A stretch of 64,000 nucleotides of DNA from Brasenia schreberi (Eukaryota > Streptophyta > Magnoliopsida > Nymphaeales > Cabombaceae). Below, piece after piece: positions 12,226 to 23,283 of this stretch (positions are counted from its first letter, which is position 1; every line of letters starts with the position of its first letter). A program made the position numbers and the translations under genes. The notes under the pieces are model-generated. The model was not told the origin of the DNA and made no database searches. It saw only the letters and a program-made list of their open reading frames with translations. The stretch spans positions 21,199,001-21,263,000 of the forward strand of contig JAYKKT010000089.1 in the NCBI GenBank assembly GCA_036023115.1, in the 5' to 3' direction.

Positions 12226-12936
12226 TTAGACTCTAAATAAGAGGTCTAAGTCATAGGTTTCGGTGTTAGTGGGTTTTAGGGCACTCTTGACCCAAGTGGT
12301 CTTAGGTGGTGGCTTAGGGGGTATAGATGGGGTATAGCCCAATCCATATCGACTCAGGTTTGGACTAGGTAGGATGGGCTCTAGCCTACCTTGATTATGG
12401 GCTCCTAGACCTCGATAAGGTGTGTACCCCATATTCAACATCATGTTCCAAGGCTTCTTGGGTTTTGAAAATGTTTTATACAATGGGTGGCCTTAGAACA
12501 TGGCATCGTCCATGTCATGTATGTACACACGTTTAGACTTGGCTAGGGTCTTGGAAACATGGGTGGTCAAAGACTTGGGTTTCCAAGTGACCCTAGGAGT
12601 GAGTGGCTTGAGAGATTTTGGCTTAGGCTCTTCCAAGAAGTGGACGGTTTTGGCATGGTCCATAGGTGCAACCCAATGTGCCCCTAGGGGTGGACGACTT
12701 GTGTTTATTTGAGTGCAAAGGGAAAACATGCTTGATCCCTTGCAATTTGTGAGGGTATGAATTCCAAGGGAAACCATGATCGGTCCCGTGGTGGGTTTAG
12801 GGATGTTGGGAAAAATCATGGCCATAGGTTCGGGTTCATGATACAAACCTAGGCTCAAGGAGACTTGTTTATACATGGTAGGGTTAGGTGTACCTAGAAC
12901 GCCAATGCATGCCTTAGGAGTAACCATGTCTACCAT
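12226..12936 (-). pseudogene. Pol linker with G-patch-like motif, copy Z
   Basis: Two minus-strand open stretches (12493-12936 and 12226-12483) are in the same frame, separated by a stop near 12490. The segment NMMLNMGYTPYRGLG followed by NQG and EPI has the spacing of a G-patch, a glycine-rich RNA-binding motif known after the protease in some retroelement pol genes. Copy B has the matching NMLLNMGYMPYQSLG at 36616-36957, located between protease and reverse transcriptase. Copy Z has no recognisable protease upstream of it, so gag and protease have largely been deleted. LTR P1 separates this part from the RT tail at 1971-2850. Confidence 0.55.
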
Positions 12937-13740
12937 ATTTTGAACTTTATTTTGTTTTTCTTTTTGAAATTCCTTTTCTTGGGCACATTTTGTGGGTATG
13001 TGGGTGCATGAGTGTGATTCGATGCATCCAATGAATATGAATGAATTGTTGATCCTAGACTAAGAAGAGGAGGATCGAGTAGGGAGTTTATGGGAGAATG
13101 AGTTTCAGACTTACCTTTTTCAAGCTTGTCTACCTTTTGATGGTAAGAGCAAGCATCCTTGTAGGCATCCTGAGGTTGCTCTAGCTCATGCATGGCTTCA
13201 AGCTCCCGTTGCTTTGCGAGGTCTTGGATTTCATCCTCCAAGCCTATGTGTGTGCAACACTCATTCTCCCATTAAACATGTGAGGTATGTGAGGTGATGC
13301 TCATGGGATTGGAACCCATCAGAGCAAATGTTTGTGAAACATTTGGAGTGAAGTGAATCTCATGATGCCCCATTCTATTCGTGTGCCTGAAAATGTGGAC
13401 TTCACTTTCAACTTTCGGAATTTTAAATTTTTTATTTTCAAGTCTTTTTGATTTTGGAAGAATTTCTAATTTTTCTTGATCTTTTCAAACATAAAAACAT
13501 TTTTTGGTTTTTCACTGGAAAATGGGGTGCTTGGAGGATGGGCAAGGTTAGATGATCCAATCTCAATGCTTGCTGCATTTTTAGCCTCATTTCCTTCATC
13601 GGATTCTGAGCTCAATTTGGTTTTCTGGGTATACTTTTTCTCTCTATGCACTTGAGATAAATTTTTATGGGAACGACATACCTTGGCCTTTTGGCTTAGG
13701 GCAATGATTTTTTTCTCCATTTCCCTCATTATTTCCCTTA
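12930..13740 (-). pseudogene. Gag N-terminal remnant and unassigned coding debris, copy Z
   Basis: The stretch 13466-13729 (minus) encodes a Lys/Ser/Glu-rich segment whose opening (REMEKKIIALSQKAKVCRS) resembles the copy A Gag N-terminus (EAKIAALNQKAEAADSC), so it is probably the Gag start. The stretch 12930-13241 encodes EIQDLAKQRELEAMHELEQ, likely a short coiled coil, then a Pro/Ser-rich part; I do not recognise it. The central retrotransposon Gag domain (PLSLKGTASKWLASYDLS in copy A) is absent. This is a decayed internal region. Confidence 0.4.
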
Positions 13741-13859
13741 GGGAAGCAAACCGTTTGAGAAATGTGATGAGGATTTCCTTGACTTGTTTTCAAAAGAATC
13801 ATCTAAACTTGATATTGTTTCAAAATCAGCTTATGCACAAAAAGAGGTATTAACACCAT

Positions 13860-15170
13860 GATTTCGGTCTAAGCACTTAGGGATTCCAACTAAACAGGTG
13901 AGACTTCTAAATTCATGTGAAAAGCAAAGGTGTTGTGAATGGAAAACATGTGCACTTGATTCAAGTTTTCAAAGTGAACAAGTTCTAAAAAATAGAAAGT
14001 TCTGTTTTCAAGGCTTGTTTCTCAAATCATTTTGAATGCCTTTCAGACCTCCTAAAATCATCAAAATTTTAGAGGCCGAAGCTTGAGATGTAAAGAGTCT
14101 CGAGCATCTTTCAGATCGTGATTCGGAATTGTTGTTGGAAAATGCCTCTGCTTAGGCACCTAGTACTGTTCTGTTACAGAAATACAAAGACTCAAAGTTG
14201 AGCCTGTATCTTAGTACTCAAAGCTCTAAATTTAATAAATTTAATATTGATGGAAATCTAGCTTTCCAATGAATCAAAATTCATCGATTTTGGATACCCA
14301 TAGATAGAGTTATGGGATGAATACCTAGGCTCTGTTGCAAGAAAACTGGTTGGACAGACAGTTTACAAAAACTTTTCCAATTTTGCACAATTTTAAATAC
14401 AATATTGGACGACCCTTTGTAGACACGAAATTTTCACTCCAAGCCTATGTAAAGACTTGAAATGATAATTTTTAATCTACTCTTGCGTGAGCGTGCCAGC
14501 TAGTTTTTCAAAACTAGCAAAAATATAAACAAAATCTGACTAAAATGGCGATTGTGGCTAAGTGGGCTCTTTTTGCTTTAGGCCTTCTTGAACTGATGCT
14601 CAAGGGTCAGCCTAAGCGCTTAGAAACTTAAATTCTATAGGTGAAAGACTCCAATTCACATGAAGATGTGGTGTTTTTCAAAGAAGAAACGAGTGTACTT
14701 GATTTAAAGCTTTTGAAATGAACAAGTTCTGAAAAACAAAATGTTATATTTTCGAGACTTGTTTTTCGAATCAATTTCAATGCCTTACAAACCTTCTAAA
14801 ATCATCACAATTTAAAAGGATTGAGACTAAGATGTGGAGGGTCTGTGGCACTTTACAGATCATAATTTGAAGTTGTATTGATGCAAAATTAAATCAGTAA
14901 AATGCCTCTGCTAAGTCACCCGGAACTGTTCTGTCATAGAAATATAAAGACTCAAAGATGAGCCTATATCTCAGTTCTCTGAGCTCCAAATTTAGTGAAT
15001 TTGATATTTATGGAAATATATGGATGTTAGCTTTTCAATGAATCAAAATTCATCAATTTTGGAGACCTACAGACAGAGTTATGGATGAAAACCTAGGCCC
15101 TATTGCAGAAAAATAGGTCTGACAGACAGTTGACAGAAATTAACCCGGATTTGCACCATTTTATTTACGT
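13860..15170. repeat. Diverged tandem duplication of about 775 bases at the copy Z LTR end
   Basis: Bases 13865-14400 and 14640-15170 align along their length with many substitutions. Shared landmarks include GAACAAGTTCT, CCTCTGCT-AG-CACC, ACTGTTCTGT, AATGAATCAAAATTCATC and GACAGACAGTT. The first copy lies downstream (minus sense) of an LTR terminus at 14418 and the second lies inside that LTR. Each starts beside a form of CTAAGCRCTTAG, part of the family LTR end. So an LTR-end segment was duplicated, giving two LTR-end-like blocks. Confidence 0.75.
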
Positions 15171-15696
15171 TTTTGCATGGCCCTAAAATTCTTAAAAATT
15201 TTATTATGAGTGATCCTGTTTGTGTAGAACATATGTGCAAAATTTTGGATTAATTGGAGTAGAGATTCGGGAATTAAAATTAAAGAAATCAACGTATGCA
15301 GAGATGATAAAGTTCAGTTTCAGGTTTTTAAGAACATACGTGATGCAAACTCACACGAATTGAAATTGAATCAACACAACATCACGAATTTAAATTGCTG
15401 AAATGAAATGAAGGGAAATATTCATATAAGCTTAAGCATAGAGGGGGTAGAGAGTATAGAGTGTTCTATAGAATATATCGGGGTAGAATCGCATAAATAA
15501 ACATATAGAGTGCATGTGTGTGAGAATGAAAATTCAGCAAGAGAATGAAAATTTAGCAATTCTAATCATTATTACAACATGGGGGGAGACAATGCTCCAT
15601 TAATACAACCCCTTTTCAATTAAATCAATGTGGAAGAAGGATTAAAATAGAAGGATGAAAATACTTAAAGATTTTGCACCAAATTGCTGAGAATTC
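14418..15696 (-). mobile_element. Partial 5' LTR of copy Z
   Basis: The plus-strand sequence TGTAGACACGAAATTTTCAC at 14418 is the family LTR 3' end read in reverse. Conserved LTR blocks follow: the palindromic TAGTTTT-AAAACTAG region and CTTGAACTGATGCTCAAGGGTC near 14590. The conserved U5 block (GGGGGGAGACAATGCTCC, TACAACCCC) is near 15580-15610. LTR P3 interrupts it at 15697 with AATTC as the left flank. The rest of this LTR is not found on the far side of P3 because the deletion junction near 26557 removed it. No clear PBS is visible beside 14418, because the duplicated block intervenes. Confidence 0.6.
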
Positions 15697-17393
15697 TGTA
15701 AACACCCCAAAATCCCACGACTTTCTAAAACCAATACCTGGTTTGCAAATCAGCCCCAAAGGGCCATTTTGAGTTCTGAAAACCCAGGAGCCTTCAGAAC
15801 CTTGTACATATTGTTTTAAAACCTGTAAATATTGCTTTAAGTCTGTAAATAGTGTTTTGAAAGCCTTGTATCCAAATACGAGTTTTTAAACCCGGGCTAA
15901 GCCCCATTTTGCCAAAAAGCCCATGACGAACAGGTGAAGCATGCAAAGAAGACACTTGATCGAAAAGTAGCCCGACAAGTGGCTCACAAAGGCCAATTCC
16001 AGAAGCAGCTTTAGAAACCTATTTTGAAGCCCAGAAGAGCATCCTGGCATGATAAAAGTCAAGTTCAAAAGGCGAATGGAAGGCCCAGGCATGAAGCAGG
16101 TTGCAAGTCAAGAGCACCAGAAAGCCTAATCGACCATTCTCATCCAAGCCTCAAGATTATGAACCAGAAAAGCCATAAATGAGCAAAAATAGAGTCTGAA
16201 AAGGCGAAAAGGAGTCCGGACGACAAAGATTGGGGAAACCCAACACCATACGAAGCGCTAATGAAGCTAGGGCCCGCACAGATCGTCTGCCTCGAGAAGC
16301 CTAGAAGGACCATCCATAGAAAATTTGGATTCGATCTGGACCATAAATATCTAGATCCAAATCCAAATAGTGAATAGTGTTTGGATTTGGGCTGATCCAA
16401 ATAGTATTTGGATTTGGATTGGATCCAAATAGTGTTTGGATTGGATCGGATCTAGACCAAAATATCTAGATCCATATCCATAAAAATGTTATATTTGGAT
16501 CGAATACGGATCTCCAAATATCCGAGATCCAATATCCAAATCCAAATAGTATTTGGATTTGGATTTGGATCTAAATCTCAAACCCAAACCCAAATCCAAG
16601 ACCCACCTCAAATGCCTATAAATAGAGGTGAGGGGGTCCCAAATTAGAGGTTCACGTGAATTCAAGGGAGGGCTTAGAGGAGAGAGAAGGTCATTAAAGT
16701 GAGTGCTTAGTGCTTTCTTTTGTTTTAGGGTTTATTAATTGTGGGTTAGCGTAGGATTAGTTAAGGGTTGCCCCACCCTAATTGAAGGGCTGAAGTTGCT
16801 TGAACAAGGAGGCTTAAGGTGGCTGATTGGAGCTTGAGCACACCCTAAACCGCCATTAAGAGGTAAGCCTCCTAATCCACCCTAAAACTCTCTTCTTAAC
16901 CCCTCTAAACCACCCCAACCGACTCCACCTAGACCTAACCGACCTCACCTAATCCTAATCAAACCACACCCTAAACCCCACAGCACACCCAAGACCCCAA
17001 CCAACTCCACCCTAAACCTCCCGGCCACCCCTAACCTTACCCGCTCCCGCGCCCCACTCCCGCACCACCTCACTCCCTCTCTACCTTAGCGCCTGCGACA
17101 GGCGCCTAGTGCCCGTCGTCCTAACCACCCGCCTGCTGCCCGACCTTCCACAACTGACCTCCGCCGCCTCAACAGACCCTAACTACCATCTTCCACCCCA
17201 CCACTTACCACCCTAATCGTCTTATGCCACCACCTACCCACCATCCCACGGTATCCCCTCCTTAGCCGACCTAACTCTCTTACATAACCCAACCACCTAG
17301 CACCTACCCGGTGCCCCTTACATCCCACGCCTAGACACACCCCAGCCGAACCCATCCTAGCTAGACACACCATATCATACCCCACCTACTTAG

Positions 17394-20300
17394 TATAGAC
17401 GCGCAAAAATCCCCACGCCTCTTAGACTTTTTTGGGCTCGGAGTGGATCCTCTCGTGCGTCTAAGGCCTACTTATATAAACAGGGCGTGCCAACTAGCTT
17501 ACCTAATTTAGCGAAGATATATTTTTAACTGACTTCTAATTGTGGCGATTGTGAGCAAGTGAGCTCTTGTCGTCGCAGACCTTCTTGCACTGATGCGTAA
17601 GGGTCAGTCTGTACGCTTTGAAAAATCGAGTTTTTGGGTATAGAAAGCCTACAAAGCGGTTCGAGGTGTCTAATTCGGGTCTTTTAGATACGATTGCAGA
17701 TTTTAGATCACGTGGATTTGCACGTGCCTAAGTCTTTCTTTTTATCCCTTTATGGGTGTAAACACCCCAAATCTTCTATATTTCAAAAAACTCTCGAAAA
17801 AGCTCGTTTTAGCTAAAACGACAACTTATTTTGAAATGTGAAAACAGGTACAGAAGGCAAAAGAAGACCCTAGGCCCGAAAAGGATTCAAGCCCAAAACT
17901 TCAAAAGCCGCTTCCTGATAAAAAACAAAAGAAAGCAGAGCCTGTTTGAAGAAAAAGCCAAAAATGATGAAAACCAAGGAAAACGGAGTCTAGAACGACA
18001 AGACAAAGTTCGGACGACAAAGTTGGGGAAAACCCAGCATCAGACAGAGCGCTGATGAAGCCAGTGCCCGCACAGATCGTTCGCCTCGAGAAGCCAAGAA
18101 GGACTATCCGAAGAAACTTTGATTTGGATCTGGACCATAAATATCCAGATCCAAATCCATGTAATGAATAGTGTTTGGATTTGGGCCAATCCAAATAGTG
18201 TTTGGGTCGATCCAAATAGTGTTTGGATTGGATCGGATCTGGATCAAAATATCCAGATCCATATCCATAAAAATGTTGGGTTTGGATCGGATACGAATCT
18301 CAAAATATCCGAGATCCAATATCCAAATCCAAATAGTGTTTGGATTTGGGTATGGATCCAAACCCAAACCCAAACCCAAATCCAAGACCCACCTCAAATC
18401 TCTATAAATAGAGGTGAGGGGGTCCATGTAAAGGGTTCATGCAAATATTTGGGAGGAGAGAGAGGGAGTGATAGACCTAGCCATGTGGGCTCATTGGGTG
18501 AGGTGGGTTCAAGCCATGTGGGCTATGTGGGTCTAGACCAAGGGGTTGCAACCAAGAGGTGGGCTGGATCAAGTGGCTGCAACCAAGCTTGGACATGGGC
18601 TGGACCGACTCCAAGAGGTAAGCCTAACCTAACCTAGTCATTCTCTCTACACCCCTCTAAACCTAACCCCCAACCTAGCCTAGGTTCAAACCTACCTAAC
18701 CCCAACTGGACATAACCCCAACTGAACCTAACCCTAACTAAACCTAGCCCTAACCCAACCTAGGTTCGACCAAACCTAACCCTAGACTTGAACCAACCTA
18801 AATCTAACCGGACCGCGCCCTGCGCGTCACCCGAACCCCCTATCGCGCCTGCCGCGTGCCCTGTGCCCAGTCTGCGCTCCCTGTTGCCTGCCGCGCCACA
18901 GCGCACCCCGTGCCACTGCAGCCGCGTCAGGCGCCCGTCTGCTGCGCCAGGCGCCAGACGCCTCCCTGCCGACCCGACTGCCTCCCTACCGACCTGTCCA
19001 CCCCCCTGCCGACCTGACCTGCACCCTGGCCGTGAACTGCACCCTAGGACAGACCCTACACAGCCCCTGTCTTGGCCGAACCTAAGCTTCCCTAAGGCCC
19101 TAACCATGCCCCATAGAACCTCCCTCAAAGCCACCTAGGATAACCCCCTCTTGGCTGCCCAAGGTGAACCGTGAGCCCACGTGCAAGCAAGTTGAACATG
19201 GACCAGCTATTTGTAAGTGTCTAAACTTGGTCTATTACATTAACTTGCTTTATATTCAATTAAATTTTGATACGGGGTTGTAGTAAAGGAGCTTCGTCTC
19301 CCCCCGATTGTAATAACGTGGTTTGACACACCCACACACACACGCACTTGAGCCTACCTTGCTCTTAGTCGTACACTTCTTGCACACACACGGGCCTAAC
19401 AAGCCCTTAATATATAGTTATATTTATATATTTTAAGTCAAGGGGGTTTTTAATTAAGTCGTGTGTGTTGTCTTTCTATTTTCCACACGCACACACATTG
19501 AGCCTTCGCTCTTACTCCCAAGACCTTAGTAAAGGCCTTATTGCAGTTATATTTGGGTTTCATTTATGTTGTGTGAGTTGTCTTTACATTCCCACACGCA
19601 CACACATTGAGCCTTCGCTCTTACTCCCAAGACCTTAGTCAAGGCATACTGCAATTTATATTTGGGTTTCATTTCATGTCGTGTGTGTAAGTCTTTCAAC
19701 TCGAGCATGCACACACATTGAGCCTTCGCTCTTATTTGCAAGACCCAAGTAAGGGCCCCTATATATACTCTATATAAAGTATTTCTTTCGGCTATGTCTT
19801 TAAGATTCGGGTTTTAAGGTTCAAGTCGTGTGCATTGTCTTTCAATATATACACGACACACACTTACACAATTGAGCCTTTCCGCTCTTAAGATATAGCC
19901 ATATTTCCCCTTCCGCTATTTACTTTACAAGTCATTTCCCATCAGCTATTTACTTTACAAGTCATTTCCCTTCGGTTATTTCCCTTCGGCATTGTCTTTA
20001 CATTTCGGGTTTTCCCTTTGGAGTTGCGTGAGTTTGCATTGCATCTACGCCATACCACGAGGTAGGACGCATATTGCATCAAAGCAAGCCCCGTACTCCC
20101 GCTCAAATTCGCCCCATGTAGTGGAGTGTTCATAACACACACCTAGGTGGCCCATAAAGGGATAAAAAGGAAGACTTAGGCACGTGCAAATCCACGTGAT
20201 CTAAAATCTGAAAATCATACAAAAACAACCCGAATCAATCGTGCAAATATGCCAAGACTTAGGCTATTTTCGATGCACGCCCATCGTGCCTAAGCAGATT

Positions 20301-22539
20301 AAAATTTGAAAGACTTAGGGTCGTCCAAACCTTACAAAATCAAAATCGCCCAAATGCATGGTTTTCAAAAGGTTTTAAAACACTTATTCATTCAAAATAT
20401 ATTTTGAGTTAAACTTGTTTCAAGACGAAGTCTCTAAGCGTACAGACTGACCCTTGCGCATCGGTGCAAGAAGGTCTGCGACGTAAAAATTCCGCTTGCC
20501 TACAATGCCTTTCAAAAGTCAGATTATTTTCAAAACATACTTTGCTAATTAAAGTAAACTAGTTGGCACGCCGATAAAGCGAATGTAGATTGCGAAAAGG
20601 TTCACTTCAGGCCTAAGAACCCGTAAGTGAAAATTTTCGGTGTCTACAATGGGCCACCTAGTTTGTGTGTTATGAACACTCCACTACATGGGCGAATTTG
20701 AGCGGGAATATGAGGTTTGCTTTGATGCAATATGTGTCCTACCTCGTGGTATGGGGCACCTAAGGTTGGCGGGTTGCTAGGGTGGCCGAATGAAATGACA
20801 GTCGGTTGGAGTGGCCGACTAGGAGGACTTGATGGTAGCGGGTTGCTAGAGTGGCTAGGAGTGGTGTAAGGGAAGGGAACTAGCTAGGAGATGGTGCCAG
20901 GTGGTAGTGGGTGTAGTAGGTGTATTGGGGTGATATGGGCAGGTCTTAGGGAGTCGGATAGGGTGGTCGAAGGGAGCTAAGGTGTCTAGGTGGTGGCGGG
21001 TAGTTAGGGTGATTATGGGCCTGGTCGAGGGGGAGTAGTGGCGGCTAGTGGCTGGCCTTAGGTTGATATGGTAGTGGATTAGGTGGCTGAGAGTGGAGAG
21101 GGAGTGAAGGAGTAAGGTGGAGTGTAGGGTACTAACCGGATGATGGAAGGCGGCGGGTGGTTGAGGAGCAGCCTGATGTGGGGGCTCGGCTGGAATGGTG
21201 GTGGCGGTGGTGGTGCTCGGCTGGTAGTGGCGCAGGTGGTGGCGGGCTGTGGGGCAAGTGGAGCAAGGATGGGAGTCGGCTGAGCTGGGAAATGGGAGGA
21301 CCCGGCCGGTGGAAGGTGAGGCTTCTAGATGGGAAACCCGCCCCAAAGGGGGGGGGGGTTATATAGGGCTGGGCTAGGTCGGTTAGGGCTGGTTTTGGGG
21401 TAGTGGTTAGGTGGTTTAGGTAGGGTGGTATGGTGATAAGGTGGGCTGGAAAGGGTAGGGCCAGATATTTCAAATACAAGTGGTTTGGGTAGGTTGTGTG
21501 CTAGGGGTGGTTTAGAGGTTTAGGGTTTAGCTAGGTGGGTTGGTTCTAGGGTGAGGTTTAGTGAGGTAGGTTAGGTGATTAGGCTAGGATTAGGCTAGGT
21601 TTAGGGAAATTAACCTAGGTTTACGGAAGGATTAGGGAAGTGGGTTAGGTGATTAGGCTCATATTAGGATGGGATTAGGGTAGAAGGCTAGGATTAGGTG
21701 TTTTTGGTTAGGTTTAGGTGAAGGAGCTCCCTTTGCATGGCCCATAGACCTTAACCATGTCATGTTGGTGCAACCCTAGGTTAGGTTTTGGCTAATTACA
21801 AGCTTAAACCCACTTAATTAGGCTAACCCACATGATTAACCCCAAACTTGACACACAAGTCAAGCTTAATTACAACACATACTTGATCTTATCCTCCCCT
21901 ACTCTCTCTCATGCCCTTAATCCCACGTGAAATTCAAGTGGGCCCCACCTCCATTTATGAGAAGGTGATGTGGGCCATGGATATGGATATTGGATTGGAT
22001 TTTTGAATCCAAATCCAAATCTAAGTCCATACATGGGTTTGGATTGGGATCTGGATATATATGGTCCAGATCTGATCCAAACTGAATTCTGACTCCTTTG
22101 AGCTGTGTTCGAAATGAACGGTTTGTGCGGGGCCTGACAGCATCAGTGCTCCGTCTGCGTTGGGTCTTCACCAACATGATCGTCCGCCTCTATTTTCGCC
22201 TTCCGGAGATGACTTCAAACAATGTTTTGATGATAACAGGGTCTTGGACGTTCGAGATCCTGGGGGTGTGGATTTGATACAAGAGTTGCTGTGCCGGGCT
22301 CGACATGTGCTCCGATTCCGGGCTCTCCTTAGCTATCCCGGTCCTGTCTGGATTAGGCCAAAGCTGCTTTGGGGTTTCAAAAATGTGTTTAAAAGGTTTT
22401 TTAAAATATAAAGTTCAAAACATATGTACAGGGTTGTCTGGAAGGCTCCTGGGTTTCCAGACTCAAAATGGCCCTTTGGGGCTGCTTTTACAAAACCAGA
22501 TGGATTTTGAGAAATTCGTGAGATTTCGGGGTGTTTACA
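17394..22539 (-). mobile_element. Solo LTR M2, minus orientation, inserted in LTR P3 and split by P4
   Basis: Minus-strand start is TGTAAACACCCCGAAATC at 22539. Its end reads GCGTCTATA at 17394 (family end GTCTACA, one change). It is flanked by the perfect duplication CTTAG (17389-17393 and 22540-22544). Without P4 it is about 2.25 kb, about 1 kb shorter than the family. The U5 repeat block is missing: sequence jumps near 20755 from the U5/LTR-end part (CCTACCTCGTGGTATGG) to the GT-rich leader. The U3 repeats (21985-22090) are short, and the TATA region is degraded to CATAAATGG near 21951. Confidence 0.82.
17757..20648 (+). mobile_element. Solo LTR P4, plus orientation, inserted in LTR M2
   Basis: Starts TGTAAACACCCCAAATC at 17757 and ends AATTTTCGGTGTCTACA at 20648. 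It is flanked by the perfect duplication ATGGG (17752-17756 and 20649-20653). Length is 2892 bases. U3 repeat array 18119-18395, TATA box at about 18403, AAGAGGTAAG at about 18614, GC-rich leader 18790-19140, conserved GGGGTTGTAGTAAAGGAGC near 19275, and U5 repeats around CATTGAGCCTTCGCTCTTA at 19490-19740. It is at the third level of nesting (P4 in M2 in P3 in the copy Z LTR), so it is among the youngest insertions here. Confidence 0.88.
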
Positions 22540-23283
22540 CTTAGTCTTGTGACCACCTTGCCTAGAACCCCCAACTCCCGTCCACCGCCTTAGACATCTC
22601 ATACCCCATCCGTGACCCGTAGCATCCCATACCTTCCTATCCCATACCCACACCAAACCCGCACCCCCTTAGTGCTGTGAACCCCATAAACCCTCAAGCT
22701 CAAAGGCTCCATTCAACCATCTTTCGCTTCAAGCTTCAAGGATGACTCATCCGTGGGTGCGAAGCCAAGCAAGTTCATGTAGATTGGAGTGGACAAACAT
22801 CCGAATCACGTAAGTGTTTCAAATTTGGTATTTCATATCTCCTTCTACACTTAATTCAATTTGATATGGGATTGTAATAATGGAGCGTAGTCTCCCCCCA
22901 AAATGTAATATTGGTGTATGACACACAAGCACATATGTGCACTTGAGCCTTTCCGCTCTTAGTTGCACACTTTTGCACACAAATGGGCCTTGGCCGCTCC
23001 TAAGATATAGTCTTATTTATATAAATTCAGCTGCGTGGGTTTTACATTCAAGTTGTGTGCGTTGTCTTTCAATTCCACACTCACACACATTGAGCTTTCG
23101 CTCTTACTCCCAAGACTCTAATAAGAGCCGTATTGCAATTCAATTTGGGGTTTTATTTTTAAGTTGTGTGCGTTGTCTTTCAATTCTACACTCACACACA
23201 TTGAGCTTTCGCTCTTACTCCCAAGACTCTAATAAGAGCCATATTGCAATTCAATTTGGGTTACATTCCAAGTCGTGTGAGTT

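Noticed and set aside
18119..18637. Frames rich in Ile, Gln, Asp and Trp such as IQIHIHKN (also 31271-31570, 7660-8050, 25928-26218)
   Set aside because: These are translations of the GGATCC/AAATCC U3 repeat array of the LTRs, not proteins.
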